From Parapristionchus giblindavisi (lineage: Eukaryota > Nematoda > Chromadorea > Rhabditida > Diplogasteridae), in NCBI GenBank assembly GCA_943737045.1, contig CALSFV010000302.1, positions 310,001 to 374,000 on the forward strand: 64,000 nt of DNA. Reading direction: 5' to 3'. Of the stretch, positions 24,730 through 38,493 are shown in pieces (the stretch's first letter is position 1; the number at the start of each line of letters is the position of its first letter). Under the pieces are notes generated by a model. It was not told the DNA's origin, did no database searches, and was given only the letters and a program-made list of their open reading frames with translations. The translations under genes and the position numbers were made by a program.

Positions 24730-26761
24730 TCAAGTATGTATTATACGACTCTCTTTACGCTGAAAACAAAAAGAGTTCATATCATGAATTCTGATATTAT
24801 ATTTATTTATATAGATGAAAAGAAAAAACTGTCAGTTTTTAGAGTAAAAGCTTGCGATGATTTAGACAGAATATTAAGCGAGTCAGAACATTATGTGTTT
24901 AATTTGGATTGGTAATACTGTCTTTATGATGGATTCCATGTTCTACCTATTTTCTATGAATGATTCCCAGTATTCTTCTACTCAATCTTCGCACTCTTTT
25001 CACTTTAGATCTTTCTCTTTGAAATTTGAGATTAGAGGTAAAAAGAGATGAAGAAGTTGTAATATATGAAGACTAGTGTTGATGACTGGAAAAAAGAAGG
25101 GTGAGGGAGAGAATTCAAGAGGGAGAGGGAGAGGGAAAGGGAGAGGGAGAGGGAGAACTATGAACGATCAGAAACTCGTGATATTTGTAGCATCAATTCT
25201 AGTAATCTAGTCATTGTTATTCATAGTATCCACTTGTTGAACTCTATCATCTATGATGGGATGACAAATAGATATATTATTTAACAACAGATCTCATAAT
25301 CATGATCATATAGCGTTGTGAATGACGGAAATCCATCCCATCTAGTTATTTTCAGCAATATTTATATATTTGCATTTGATGGAGTAAATAAACAAATAAA
25401 TATAATAATACCTTTTGATCAACAACTTGCATTAACTGATGATCTCCTCTGAATGCAACCAAATGCCATTTAAGACAAACAGAAGCAATCAATGCAAATC
25501 CCTCACATAGAAGGACAATAACGAAGAAGATCGTCTTTTGTTTAAGTGAACCATCTTAATCATATCATTTCATTGAGACTTCTTATCACCCACGTCTGAC
25601 CCATTAATCTTATCCTAGGGCTAGACTCATACTCTCTCCCTCTCCCTCTCCCTCTCCCTCTCCCTCTTCTTCTGAGTTCACTCACCTTTAGCACCTATGT
25701 GTCGTTGTTTCAGTGAAGTAAGATCAAATAACGATAGATAAGTAACAATAGCAGCTCCTTTTATAAGAATTCCCATTGTCTGAAATGAATGAATGAGTAT
25801 CATTATAATGACAAATGAAGAAGACAAGGAACACCATAGAAGATGAATCTTTCTATTTGATTGATATGAACACTTTCGACTCTATCTATTCATATTTATT
25901 ACTCTCAAGGGATTCATATGAATGATCAATGGAAGAATGGAACGGATTCACATTGTTTTATCATGAACCGCATACAGAGAAAAGAGACAATCCACGGAGC
26001 ATAAGACCTGAGAAGTGCTATATTTAATATATTCAAAAAGTTAAATATAACACTTCTCAAGTCTTATGTACTGTGGATAACACTTTATCTCTGTGTACAA
26101 GTACTGAACACTCCTCATATTCTCTATTCATCACAGGTTTCTTCAAAGATACAATTATATAAACAAATAGAATAAATCGTTCCTTACCGCTAGAAATATG
26201 GAAGTCCACACATCGTATTGTTTCTTTCTCTTGAGTGAAGTAATAAGAAATAATAGAAGAAGAGAAGGAACAATCATAGATAGAAGAGAGAAAGGATAAT
26301 GGAAACATACGCAGACTATTGATAATATGAAGTAGATGATCACCAAGAGAAATCCTACTTTCTGAAATGAAGAGATATTAATCATCATGAATATTTTAAG
26401 AGATTTATTAATGTCTCGTTAAAAAAGCAGTCAACATTAAATTTATGAAACTAATTGAATCTTGGATATTCTTCTATATCTACAGTATCGCTCACTAAAG
26501 TCCAAGTGCCGTCCACACCCAATAATTTTTGATTCAGTGGCGATCGTAATGCTATAGGATAAATTAATGATCGTGATTACTGATAAGGGGCGATCGATTG
26601 AATTAGGGAGGTCTATCGAGCGGAATTATAGTTGACGATGATATAATCAATATGAATAATTAAATATAACTAACAGCAGTATTACAAGTGTTATCATTAT
26701 TTGTCTTTGGTAGAGTCGATGATTTTCTTCTATTATTCAATTCCATTGCATTTTCATCCAT
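24730..26761 (-). CDS. Four-TM membrane protein, about 194 aa
   Basis: Six phase-consistent exons (5' to 3' on the minus strand): 26761-26686, 26551-26484, 26361-26188, 25779-25686, 25554-25412, 24759-24730 (stop TGA). A polar N-terminus (MDENAMELNNRRKSS, then GTWTLVSDT) precedes four hydrophobic stretches: VGFLLVIIYFILSIVCVCF, LLSMIVPSLLLLFLI, MGILIKGAAIVTYLSLF and IFFVIVLLCEGFALIASVCL. It ends with a charged tail, RKESRIIHT. The layout resembles small four-TM nematode families of unknown function; I do not recognise a named family. An alternative start at 26388 (MMINISSF), reading straight into exon 3, cannot be excluded. The last intron holds a GAGGGA satellite near 25118-25157. Confidence 0.6.
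25636..25667. repeat. (CTCCCT)n satellite
   Basis: Five hexamers in an intron of the four-TM gene; the complementary version lies in another intron of the same gene at 25118-25157. Confidence 0.85.
25971..26106. mobile_element. Small palindromic element in intron
   Basis: Arms of about 60 nt, ATAAGACCTGAGAAGTG against CACTTCTCAAGTCTTAT, flanked by matching TCCACGG and CTGTGGA blocks, around a short A+T loop. It lies in the intron between exons 26188 and 25779 of the four-TM gene. Confidence 0.75.
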
Positions 26762-28500
26762 TGGTCGAGTATTGATGAAGATCATTATACTATAGAATAT
26801 TTATTCATTTAGTGAAAGTACTCGCAGCATGAACAATTATAAATCAATATATTCGCAATATTTAATAAAACAACTTATTACAGTAACGAAATGAACGTCT
26901 TCATCATATTAAAAGAGAATAAACTAACACAGTAATGAAATGAATGGATATGAATGGATATGATAATATTCGGAAGAATTGAATGAATGAAGGATTGATA
27001 GTATATGATGGTATTATATATGCAATGTGACTGGAATGTGAGGAGGATACAGCTATTCATCATTCAACTGAACCAATACGAATATAAGACAACAACCAAG
27101 GACCAGGAGAGAGAGGGAGAGAAGGAGAGGGAGAGAAGGAGAGGGAGAGGGAGAGGGAGAGAAGGAGAGAGAGAAGGAGAGGGAGAGATCCAGGAACGGA
27201 GGAATGAGAAGAGATTCAGAATTATGCCAGCATATTCAGAGATTTATTTTCGTCCTCGAGGATAAGAAATTGTCGTAGTGTTCGGAGATATAAAAGGAGA
27301 GGGAGAGGGAGAGAAGGAGAGGGAGAGGGAGAGAGGGAGAGGAAGGAGAGGGAGAGAAGGGTGGGGGATGTGGATTCAGATAAATGGTTGACCGTCCTTT
27401 GCCTTCTTTTGTCCCTTTAAGGAGGGAAGAATAAGACGTGAGTGAAGAGATATAAACAGAAGAAGAACAGAAGAGAATGTAGTTGAATTGATGGAGGAGA
27501 AGAGGAGAAGAGGGGGAAGGGGAGAGGGAGAAGGAGAGGGAGAAGAGGAGGGGAGAGGGAGAGATGAATCGTATCATAAGTTCCTGGACTGAGTTGCATA
27601 TCCAATACATAGAGAAAGAGTAAGAATAGAAAGGTAAATGATAATAGAAAGAATGAAAAGAAGAATGAGACAGTTGGTTGAAGAGAAGAAGGAACATGAG
27701 AGTGATGATGCCTTCCTATGAATGATGAGAGGTATAGACAGAAGGAGAGGGAGAGGGAGAGAGAAGGAGAGGGAGAGGAGATGGAGGGAGAGGAAGATGG
27801 AGAGGGAGAAGATGGATAGGGTGTGCGAGGAAAAGGGACACTTCTACCCGTTTTTGTTGAAAGGCACGACTAATGATCGAAATGAATCAAAATAGAAGCT
27901 AGAGAGGATTGATTACCATTTCAGATTATTTTAATTCTTTTGAAGGGATTATTAGTATCGATATCCCTACTACTGTAGGATGGATGGAGAAGATAATGCA
28001 TATGTGAAAGGGGAGGAGACAGAGAAGAAGATGAAGGGGGATGGAGGGAGATGGAGGGAGGTGAGAGAGGGAATTGAATCCGATGCAAACTCATTCAGAA
28101 GAGGAGATGTTCTCAATTGGAGGATTGAAAGATTAGCGAAGATGGAAAGCACGAGGGTCACAGAATAGAGGAAGGAGGAGGAGGGAGGGGAGGGAGGGAG
28201 GAGATGGAGAGGGAGAGGGAGAGGGAGGGGAGGGAGGGAGGAGATGGAGAGGGAGAGGAAGAGGGAGGGGAGAGGAGAGAAAAAGAGGAACTGACGAGAC
28301 TCTTTTATATACTTGCAACAAAGAAGTGCTCTCGTAAAGGGAATTAGAAGAGAGGAAGGAAGAGAATGATTGTATATCTATTGTAGTCAAAGATAAGAAT
28401 GACATCGAATGAGAATGGATACATGAATATTCTGAGATTAATGTTGAATTGATTCTCATTACAATCGAGATGAATGCATATGACACGAAGGAGATGAACT

Positions 28501-28713
28501 CAAGAGAAAGGAGAGGGAGAGGGTGAGGGAGAGGGAGAGGGAGAGGGAGAGGGAGAGGGAGAGGGAGAGGGAGAGGGAGAGGAGGAGGGAGAGGGAGAGG
28601 GAGAGGGTGAGGGAGAGGGAGAGGGAGAGGGAGAGGGAGAGGGAGAGGAGGAGGGAGAGGGTGAGGGAGAGGGTGAGGGAGAGGAGGAGGGAGAGGGAGA
28701 GGAGGGAGAGGGA
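28501..28713. repeat. (GAGGGA)n satellite, about 210 bp
   Basis: Longest of the window's purine arrays, about 34 hexamers with GGTGAG and GAGGAG variants. Confidence 0.95.
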
Positions 28714-29093
28714 GGGATATTATAAGTAGAGGTAAAGTATGAGTAGAGGAATGATCGAAAAAGTGAATGAAGATGAATGATTACAAATGAATCCATTACA
28801 GTAACAAGTAGTGGTGTATTCAATATCAACTTGATGATTATAATCTGATGGAGACTGATAACATCTGAAATAGATAAAAAAATATGAAAATATTATTTTT
28901 ATTTATTTATTTATTAAATTATTTTTTTAAATTCTGAAGCATGAACTACATAAACGATGTTCAAGTGTAATCTATAAATACTTTAGTATTTTCATGTAAA
29001 GTATAACTTGGTGCAAAAGTTGTTGTTGTACTCAAAGTTTGAGAGGAAAAGGAGGAGTACAAGGAAGATTGAAACGATTGAATTGAATATATG

Positions 29094-29288
29094 ATATAGG
29101 ACAGAGTATTTGAAAATTTCTGCAATTCTTGTCAAGCAAAAAATGGCAAAATCATTCTTCCCTTTCTTCTCGACTTTTTTTCTCTTCCCGGTCTTTTGTT
29201 GCGATGAACACCGCAAAAAAGGGTAGAATGATTCTGCCATTTTTTGCTTGACAAGAATTACAAAAAAAATCAAATACTCTGTCCTATA
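29094..29288. mobile_element. 0.2-kb MITE with TATAGGACAGAG termini
   Basis: Ends TATAGGACAGAGTATTTG and CAAATACTCTGTCCTATA are perfect inverted repeats; inner arms share CTTGTCAAGCAAAAAATGGC and GAATGATT. It is non-coding and sits just downstream of the Ly6-like gene. Confidence 0.85.
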
Positions 29289-29560
29289 ATGATGATAATC
29301 ACAAAGAAGTAATCTCGCTTATAATATTTATCATGACTGTTAGATATTTCTGAATGTGACATCTTTTAGATTTTTGAGTCTTTGTCATAAGTGTAAACAG
29401 TTTTGGTTTGATCAACTTTCTTTCTTTCTCTTCATACAATATGGTCTATTTCATTTGAAATATGGACAAAACATGGACGAAAACATGTTTTCATAACCTT
29501 TTTCTTTTCTTTCCACCATAAACGCATTTCAAGCTTATTAGAGTAAGGCATTGCACATTT

Positions 29561-30303
29561 TTAGATTGTGTTACACAACAGACCTATTGGTATTGGTTCA
29601 ATATTTTGGAAACACATTACGTTAAATAAATTTGAATATCTTCTCACCTACTTTCCACCGATGGTGGATATTTAGTAACATCAATTAATTTCTCATAACA
29701 ACCACGTAATATTGATGCCTTTACTCCACCTTCAAATTATTGATTTATCCATTCAAGTATTGATTATTCAAACCATCGGCAGTTATTGTTGTTGAAACCC
29801 ATTTCAAACATTTCCCATTACAAGCAACGGCCGTTCGATCTGCATAAATCCTGAATATGAATTAGTTTTTTAACAATTATTTTAAAACAGAAATACAAAA
29901 TTAAGGAAACCTTTTGGGATCAAAAATACAAGATAATGGTGCAAGAGGAGGTCTATTAGAAGCATTGAATATCATCAATCCTTCTATTCTTTCTGTGTAA
30001 TAATCCCAATTTGGATTTGATGAACAAGTAAAACATTCTGCTGAAATGGACAATAGAATAAAGAATGAATAAATGGCATGAATAAGTAATTAAGTAATAA
30101 TTTATCAAATAAATCATTATTTATTATGACATGAAGATGTTATTCGTGATTGATTCGTTCACTTCTTCAATATCAAATGGATCATGTGGTCGACTCATCA
30201 CAATAGAAATATAATAAAGATATATGAAATGGAACTTACATCTTCGTTTTGATGCACATTGTGTTAATATAGGAAGAGTAAGAAGAATAGTATAGAAGAC
30301 CAT
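29561..30303 (-). CDS. Secreted Ly6/QVR (three-finger) domain protein, about 123 aa
   Basis: Minus-strand exons 30303-30240, 30040-29911, 29850-29774, 29729-29652, 29583-29561 (stop TAA). Signal peptide MVFYTILLTLPILTQC is followed by ECFTCSSNPNWD, LSCIFD, VACNGKCLKW, GGVKASILRGCYEKL and a final LCN motif. The CxxC start, the C-x-G-x-C-x-K-W core and the terminal Cys-Asn are the signature of Ly6/uPAR-fold proteins, particularly the sleepless/QVR type that binds ion channels or receptors (family knowledge). No C-terminal hydrophobic GPI signal is visible, so it is probably secreted. The exon 4 donor is chosen at 29652 to reach LCN; the alternative at 29648 gives an early stop. A 3' splice site (GATTCAG) 13 nt upstream of the ATG fits trans-splicing. 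Confidence 0.65.
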
Positions 30304-30922
30304 GATGATATAAGGACTGAATCAATGTATGATGATGATGAATGATCAAAGTGAGAGATGATTGGTTGTTTGAGATAGACACTTCATACTTCTCTTTACC
30401 TTCTTCTACCTCTACCTCTCCTTCTCCCTCTAACTCTCCCTCTCCTTCTCTATCCTCTAACCCTCCCCCCATCTTAGGTCACTGGAGTGTCAGTTCTCGT
30501 GCTTTTCATTATTCATTTTGTTTATTCGTCAGGGATAATTGAATTGTCTAGAAAAGAAGAAAAAAGAGGAATAAAACGAAAAGAAAGATTGAAAGAAACG
30601 GTATGAGGGAAGGACGAATAAACATACAAATAGAATAGAAATGTGTGAATTGAATAGAATAGAATACATTGATATCTATCATTTTGAGCATTTCATTCAT
30701 TGATTTGTCATATAGATTCACACGGGTTAACAATCAATATGAACCGTAGATTATGCTAAGAAAATGACTAGAAGATCACAAAATATATAATCTTATAATA
30801 ATATAAAATAAATAAAAATGAGCAATCGCTATCAATGGAATTTAGACTATGGAATACTTTTCAGATAGAAGATCTCTAATGATTAGGGTATGGTTTTGAT
30901 GTAGGAAGGTAATATTGATAAG
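30304..30922. other. Spacer between Ly6-like gene and nphp-4
   Basis: About 620 bp of A+T-rich DNA with a CTCCCT-like run near 30410-30460. No exon is seen. Both flanking genes are on the minus strand. Confidence 0.6.
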
Positions 30923-33900
30923 CTATTGTGGTTTATATATAATAGATAGTGAATAAGTCTCCTCTTCCTGTCCTGTTTCTGCATCTTGAATGAACAAATA
31001 CATCTGAATAATATACCATTAATACCAAAAAAGTGAAATATTTATGACGAATTTAGATTAAAAATCTTCATGTGTCAATCAGGCCATTTAATTCATTTGA
31101 ATTAGATCTTACATCAACTGTTCTTTCACTGAATGAAACAGGTACAAATTGTAATGGAGGAGAGGCTACTCCAGATGGTGAAATATTGATTAGTTCATTG
31201 ATTGGTTTCATTAAATCAGGACGAGATGAGACTAATCGATAAGTCCGTGGAATAGAATATGCATTGTGTATGGCTAATCTCTGAAAGATTACGGTAATGA
31301 GATATTGATTGGACATTGATAAACCTTGAGTGTCGGTTCTTTTCTTCTTGAATCTAATTGAATTTGGAATTGAGATGTGATATGAGGTTGTGTGATATGA
31401 GAATGAAGTGAATATACATTGATTAATGATGATGGTGAACCCTCTGTTAGAGAGATCAATGATACATTTGAACCTGTTAATTATCGATTGATTATTGATT
31501 AGTCTATGATCTATTACCTCTCTCATTGGGAGTAAAATATACATGTAATTGACTATTATTAGAAAGGTTCATTGGTTGAGGATGAGGTACTTCAATTGAT
31601 GAAGAAGTGGAATGGAGATTATACAACGTATCATCCAATTTAATATCACTACAATCAATCAATAGTTTAATGAATCAATCGATATTCTTTGGAAACATAC
31701 GTGGGAAATGGGAGATTGACTTTTGTAGTTTGTCCTTGAACAGAATGAACATCAATACGACACAATGAATGGATGATGACCTAAGTAGAATATTATTTAT
31801 TGATTGATTTGATTATTGATCGATTAGATTATTGATTGATTATATAAAAAAATAACTAACATTCCAAGTCTCGATGAGACTGTGACAATAGAGATCTTCG
31901 TATAGAAATACATTCAACATTCTAATGGACATCGAAGGACCAGTATACGCCTGGATATTACATATTTGATTGTAATCGAATGAGAAAAGGAAGACAAACA
32001 GTGATTCGAATAAGTTGACTCGTAGCTTTATCTTGAAGAATAGATACTTTGACTGAAGGGTCACTACAACGAACTCCGAGAATTCGTTTGTGACCTGAAA
32101 ATGATAACGGATAATAGATAGAATATTTATATTGTTCTTGTTTCGATACAGAACAAAGAAACATAAAAACGAAATGAAGATAAATTTGTGAAGACCTCTT
32201 TTAAAAATAATTTAACATTTGAAAAAAAGGAATACTTTTCAGTCTGATATTCTTCTCGAAATTAGTAAGTTCATCAGCCATAAAACGATAGATTTTATTC
32301 AATGCGAATGGTCGTCGATGAATTCTAAATTGCTTATCATTTACAATAATGAATGGATGGACTGTATAAACTGACTTCAAATCAAGTACAGATAAAGGTT
32401 CTCCCGATCCTATTCCTTTGAAGACTATCTAGAATGAATCATTCAATCAATATAATCAATACAATAAACAACCTTGACTTCATCTTCTATTTCTTTAGAA
32501 GAACTGACACGTAATCCATCGAATTTGAATGGAATAAGAATTGATTCATTTGGATGAAGAAATAGTATATTTTGATCGTCTCTGAAGATATTTTCATAGA
32601 CTGATAAAATAAATTCGAAATATTTCATACTTCGCACTAGAGAATATAGTTGAATCAATGTGTATATCCTCTCTATTGAATTTTCTCAATCTTTTCTTCC
32701 ATGATTCCCATTCATCTTGCTATAAATGTATCATTACTATTCCTATACAAAATCATAATTGTCTGATCATATTTTAAATAATTGAATAAGACAACAAACT
32801 TGTCGTATCATAGATATCGACGGATCCGCCATTTGTATGGAACAATTGAATGGAGTCGGAAACGGATTGGTTAGAAGGAATTCGAATACTTGAATCTCTC
32901 CAACGGAACATGTAATCGTATGGGATACGGTAACTCCCTGAATCAATCAATAAAATGAGATACCAGGAACATCAATTAACCTTAAATACAGCAGCGAGTA
33001 GTTTATTAGCTTTAGATTCTCCTCTAGCCTTTCGATATGCCTCTAATTCTCCTTCGAATATGAATCGTTTAAGGGTAGCCTGAATATAATAAAATATTGA
33101 TTGATTAATTGATCTACCGTACCTGATGATGTGCACTTCCCGGTATTTTCTTCTTTAATTCCTCCCATTCTCTCATTGAATTCAAATTCTGTTCATTAAA
33201 CATCTCAGCATACCGACGGTGCATATCGATCCTATCGATTTAAATTTTTAAATTTAATTTAAAAATCGATATTTCTAAGATCTTACTGTTGTGATTTAAG
33301 AAATCTCTGTAGAGACGATTGATGTGATGCTGATAGTGGTTTAGCCCTTACTATCATTCCATTCTTATCATTTGAATCTGATATCGATCGAAGTGTATGA
33401 TATACAGAAGATGATGATCGATTAGATATCATATCTGAATCAATCGATATTTCAATCAATAGATCAATTTTATAAATAGAGGAAGAGTACCTAATTGATT
33501 AGAGAATGGATGGCCGATATTGGCAAATCTTATATAAAGTGTTCCAAGAGATTGTTGATTAGTTTGATAACTTGATTGTATAATGGGGCATTCACCATAG
33601 AATTGAACGGATTCTGATCCACGACGACATAATCCCTTAATATTTATCATGATTTATTCAAGTACGGTTTTACCAAGTCCACGGGGTTTTTAGAATCTAA
33701 TTGTAAGTGGGAACAGCGGTTTGCGAACGCTCACTTCTGCAGAGCGTCTGTCAGATACTTGGGTAAGGATGGAGGCTTGCGCTCTCAAGATTTTTGCCAG
33801 CGGCCTATGCTATCACCGATTTTTGATTGGTAATGGTCAATGGCGCACATACGGGTGGAAAGAAACGGTAACTGTATTAATCACTTTACAGTTTTATTTT

Positions 33901-36900
33901 GTTCATGGTATCTCCATCAATATCTATAGTCAATATGATCTTAGATGAATAAATTGACTTACTCTCAAAGGAACAGATACAGTTCCTAATAGAAGAAGTG
34001 AATCAGCATCCCATACTTCGATTTGTATTTCATTTGATGATAAGAATATGGCTAATTCATCTGATGATGATAATGAACTACGATCAACTATATGAATTGC
34101 CTAAACAAATATTTCGCAAATATTTCATCAAAAGATAAATTCCATACAGTAAACCCAGCCGGATCTTCTCTTCCATTTATTGATTGTAATCTTCTCAAAA
34201 TCGTATTCTGATCGATATAAAGTCTTAAATAAAATCAATCAATACTTTGATATTTAATCATTGATAACCTTTCTGATGTAACCATAGTGAATCGAAAAAA
34301 TTGCATAGTAAAAAATACATTCATCATATGATGTTTAGTCTTGTTCCTAGAATAAATCAATAATTATGCCACAATAATCTCCTATATCGATTACCATTTC
34401 ATAGCGAGAAATTGGAATACAATTTGATTAGAGGCAAGTCGATCATGAGATTCAATCGATAAATCAATGACTCTTCTATCACATGGATCAACGATGATAG
34501 GAATATCTCCATTACGATCAAGTATTGATTCAAACTTAATTTGTACGAGTTAGACATGGTCCACAGTTGTTTCAAATGGAGTTAAACTAACTTTGATTGT
34601 AGATAGAAGAGCTAGAGATGATCGAGCTAATGGAGAAATACTGAAAATGATTTAATTAAAATGAATTTATGAAAAGATAAAAGATAAATGCATATTTGAA
34701 TAAAAAGAATATGTTTCATTAGCAATACGAGATAGTAGAGATAGCACTATGCAGAAAATATGTAAATACGTAGTACACAACAATTAAACAAACTTTGCTT
34801 TGGGTGGAATGTATAGATCTTTTTCAATGAAATATTCCTTATATGGTTGAATAGTATTATTCTCAATAGGTGGTAATCGATCTCTTTCTTTCTTCTTATC
34901 TCTTTCTATTCGTCTCCTTGTATCATCTCTTCTAACAGGAACTATCTCATCTACTCTTTCTTCATCTTCTATTATCACTTCTTCATCTACTTCTATTTCT
35001 TCATTTCTTATAGGAGATGGATTCCTTTCTTTATTAGGCTCATCAATTTCTTCTCTTCCCTCAACTTCTTCTCGTTGTTCTTGATGATGATGAGGATGAC
35101 TGATAGGAGTTTCTGATCCAGTCTGAAGTAAAAGATCCAAAATATCAGAAAATAGTTTCAAAATAAGAAAAAAGATAAGTGAGTGCTCACATCTTGTAGA
35201 TAGAAATGAAATGATAATGAGACATTAGATGTATCCAATGGTAGTTCTTGACGATTTGAACTAAGACGAAGAAGAGATTTGAAACAAAGAACTTCATCCG
35301 GATTTGCACGAGGACCACCTAAAGGGAAAAGAAATTATACATTTCGGAAATATGTCAAGTTTCAGAAACAGAAACAGATAAATAGTCCAATTCTTATATT
35401 TTGGTCAGGAACCACAAATAGATATTCGAACAATGATAAGTATGAAACTGACCAATCAGATAGAATGAATTAGGTGATGATGAGAAGGGTAGAGCAATAC
35501 CCCATCCAATCAATATCGATTGAGAATTCGATACAGTACCCTATGATTACAGTATTCATACAGATCAAAACAATGGATACTTACATCATGTGCTCGTACT
35601 CCAAGCAGATAATCAATAGAGAATACAATGGCAAATCGAATATCTCTCACTATTGGAAGAGACATACGAGAACGAACAACAAGGGAATGAGATGATACTC
35701 TGAATATATTCATTATATTTCAGTATAATCGGATATCTATGAAAGTTAATTTTTTTGATTTCCAATCTCTCGAATAGGCTCTCCAATAAGCGAGATAATA
35801 TTTTATTTAACTTTACATATCTCGAATGAAACATATATCGTACCGTTTATCATTTCTATTTCCACTATTCGATCGAGCTTTCCTTCTCAATGTTTGTGTC
35901 CCAGAGAGAAGTTCTTCTTGTGGAATCAAATGTACAGTCAATGGAGATGAAACATATGCCAATCCATTATGAACTCCTATCTCAAATTAAATTAAATTAA
36001 CAAATAGTATATGAATTTTGTCATGATCCGATTCAGAATCAATAAATTATTGTTATGGAAAATAGAAATCACTTCATGAATAACAGAAAAATGGACAAAC
36101 CCTCAATCTCCTTTCAATGATCTCCATTCTTTCATTTGGTTTGAGTTCATTCGCTTTATACGCCCATTCCTGAATATATTTCATTAGTAGCAGAAATGAA
36201 ATATGTGTATGTCGAACAAAGATACTCTTTTTTCATTTTCGATTTTTGAACACTTTCCTGAAAATATCGAAAGATGATTTAAGATAAAAATGCAAATTTT
36301 TAAAAAATTCTGAAAAAAATATGAAAATAAAAAGAACACTTTCAAAAATAAAAATATTTTATCATGTGAGTATCTCCAATTCAGAATCGTTGCAATTCTT
36401 GCGTTTCAATTATATCGGTAATCAATTTATCTCATTGATGTTTTCGAAATACATTGTTTGATTTTTTCTAATTTTTTTGAAAATCTTTTTCCTCACACCC
36501 CTCATTTCGAAAATGATTCCCTGCACTCATGCATCATGCATTTACTTATCTCAAACATTACTAACCTGAGTGAGTGAATCTTCGATTTCTCCTTCAACTT
36601 TAGCATTTGTCTCTCCAAATGATAGACCAATTCCATCAATATACCCCATTACACGAGGTTCACTCTCACATGTACGAATTCCCTCTGAAAATATAAAAAT
36701 GAAATTTTCTATCAAAACCACATAACTTCATCGTGAACAAAGAAAAATAGTTATTGCAAAGAGTGTAGCAATTGTTTAATCAAACTAACCAGGTATTACT
36801 CCGGGTATAATATCATCCAATCCAACCAGAAAATATTCAGGGAAGAAATCAGAAACTCGAGATAGATTAGGATGAGAGAGGAACATAATCTATACGTGAT

Positions 36901-37898
36901 CAATCAATAATTATGGATATGATATATGTACAGTATACCTCGGCTGAACCATTCAGGCCTTCGAAGTTGGTAAGAGTATTGGAAATAAGAAGAAACTTTG
37001 GTGATCCCGGGTATAATTTCAATCTGAAAATGTAATAAATATTTAAATGACCTTAACAAAGTATGTGTACAATACTGTTAAATGTCTATAACAGGTAAAA
37101 CTTTATGATATCTAGCGGCCGAAACACCTTACAATTAGGGCACATTATCAGCTAACATATATATTTTTAAATTTAAATATAAAGCGCATGCAAACCTATA
37201 CTTTTACATCTATCAATATTATTAACTTAATTTGAAACAATGAGACCTGCTCGTCGGAGCATTTCCATGTTGTCCAAAATAAGGAAGAGATACAGATGAT
37301 TCACCCAATGCAAGAACTGTCCATGCTATTGTATTCAATTCTCCATCTCTATAATCAATACAATAGATCAATCATATCAATCGATAATCATACCGTGATT
37401 CTCCAACAATCTCTATAACAAAGTGTACTCCACTAATCACAGGAGCATGGAAGAAAATCTCCTTGAAAGATCAAAGATCAATTATTGATCAGACATTAGA
37501 TCAGACCTCATTGAATATCAATTCTTTATGTTTACATTCACTTATGACAGATTGTAGATCATTACCGAAGAAATGATTCTTTACTCCATCATATAAGAAC
37601 ATATTGAGATGATATGTGGAACCTTCTTCTAACTGAAAATCTCTCCCATGAATGAACTCATTTCCTATGTATAAAAAAGTGGATATACGATGAAACTACT
37701 CATTTTGAGTTTAATTATAGAACGAAAATAGTAATAAATGTAATGAAAACATACAATCGCAAGTGAAACATTGGTGACGATGATTGCATATCCTTCAGAA
37801 ACAATATTAGATGGAATAGATCGAGTAAACGGAGGACATCTTGAATTGAGAAAACGTCGATACCATTCTTGTCGTTCTGATGAAGTTGATACTTCCAT
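30923..37898 (-). CDS. nphp-4: Nephrocystin-4 (ciliary transition-zone protein), about 1,300 aa
   Basis: NPHP4 with NPHP1 forms a gate module at the ciliary transition zone; in nematodes it acts in sensory neurons (established). Minus-strand exons include 37898-37755, 37632-37507, 37461-37393, 37348-37247, 37023-36939, 36889-36790, 36684-36566, 36169-36101, 35980-35844, 35699-35585, 35540-35453, 35318-35191, 35122-34790, 34640-34592, 34534-34395, 34346-34269, 34223-34148, 34100-33963, 33635-33491, 33434-33287, 33231-33123, 33079-32981, 32937-32800, 32719-32631, 32581-32473, 32428-32236, 32094-32000, 31950-31861, 31780-31701, 31648-31518, 31473-31325, 31280-31113, 31003-30923. Motifs shared with human NPHP4 from end to end: ERRLR then GVHNGLAYV, IEVWDADSLLLLGTVSV, IRFANIGHPF, VFEFLLTNPFPTPFNCSIQM, GVRCSDPSVKV, FIQDAETGQEEETYSLSIIY. 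The exon at 35122 is a charged linker. One small exon between 34790 and 34640 is unresolved. Confidence 0.93.
33645..33955. other. G+C-richer stretch in an nphp-4 intron
   Basis: The intron between exons 33963 and 33635 is about 330 bp against a usual 40-100 bp, and holds 33660-33900, markedly richer in G+C (for example CTTCTGCAGAGCGTCTGTCA). Its plus-strand open frame is not recognisable. It may be a small insertion. Confidence 0.35.
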
Positions 37899-38493
37899 TA
37901 TTGATTGACTAGTTCATACTAACAAAGTCCATCCATACTATGAGATGGCTAGAGGGAGAAGATGTATATGGGGGAGAGGGAGAAGAAGGAGAGGGAGAGA
38001 AGGGAGAGGGAGAGAGGAAGAGGTAGAGAAGGGAGAGGGAGAGGGAGAGAGTGACCATCTGGACCTTAGTTACCATAGAGATGAAGACTACTACATTGCT
38101 AATCGAGTGTATCTCATAATATAAGAGACACTAATCAATCTGTCTACTTCATTATCATCCTATTCTTTCATCTTTCAATTAATCGTTAAACAATCCATGT
38201 TTGTTTTTTTCCCTTTTTATTGGGTTCTTTATATCACTTGCCAATCGTTTAATTTTCTCGATATGTTTTCATTGTGTGTTCTATCTGAGAGTGTTTGAAT
38301 GATGTCTTTATCTGTAAAGGTATTCCATTGAATTCGTTTATCACTTTCAATACCACGCATACACAAAGGCAATGAACGAGAGAATCGTCAGCTTAAATAC
38401 AGAAAGAGGAATCAATAGTATGGAAAGATTACATCAAAGAATCAATAATTACAATGAAGATATACATAGATCATTGATCGATTCAATATACAT
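37899..38493. other. Spacer between nphp-4 and cystatin
   Basis: GAGGGA-type repeats at about 37967-38050, otherwise A+T-rich sequence. No exon is seen. Confidence 0.6.

Larger units (their letters stand above)
26762..29560. other. Intergenic block dominated by GAGGGA satellites
   Basis: Purine-rich hexamer arrays (GAGGGA with GAAGGA and GAGGAG variants) occupy 27109-27195, 27295-27360, 27480-27565, 27738-27811, 28187-28275 and 28501-28713, separated by unique A+T-rich DNA. The long Pro/Ser or Arg/Glu open frames here are products of the repeats. No gene is seen. Confidence 0.7.

Noticed and set aside
26455..26551. Fatty-acid-binding-protein-like start GTWTLVSDTVDIEEY
   Set aside because: The phase fits a donor after GTWTLVSDT that joins the four-TM gene, and no further FABP exons follow.
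27005..28829. Arg/Glu-rich and Pro/Ser-rich long frames
   Set aside because: Direct translations of GAGGGA and TCCCTC satellites with no splice structure.
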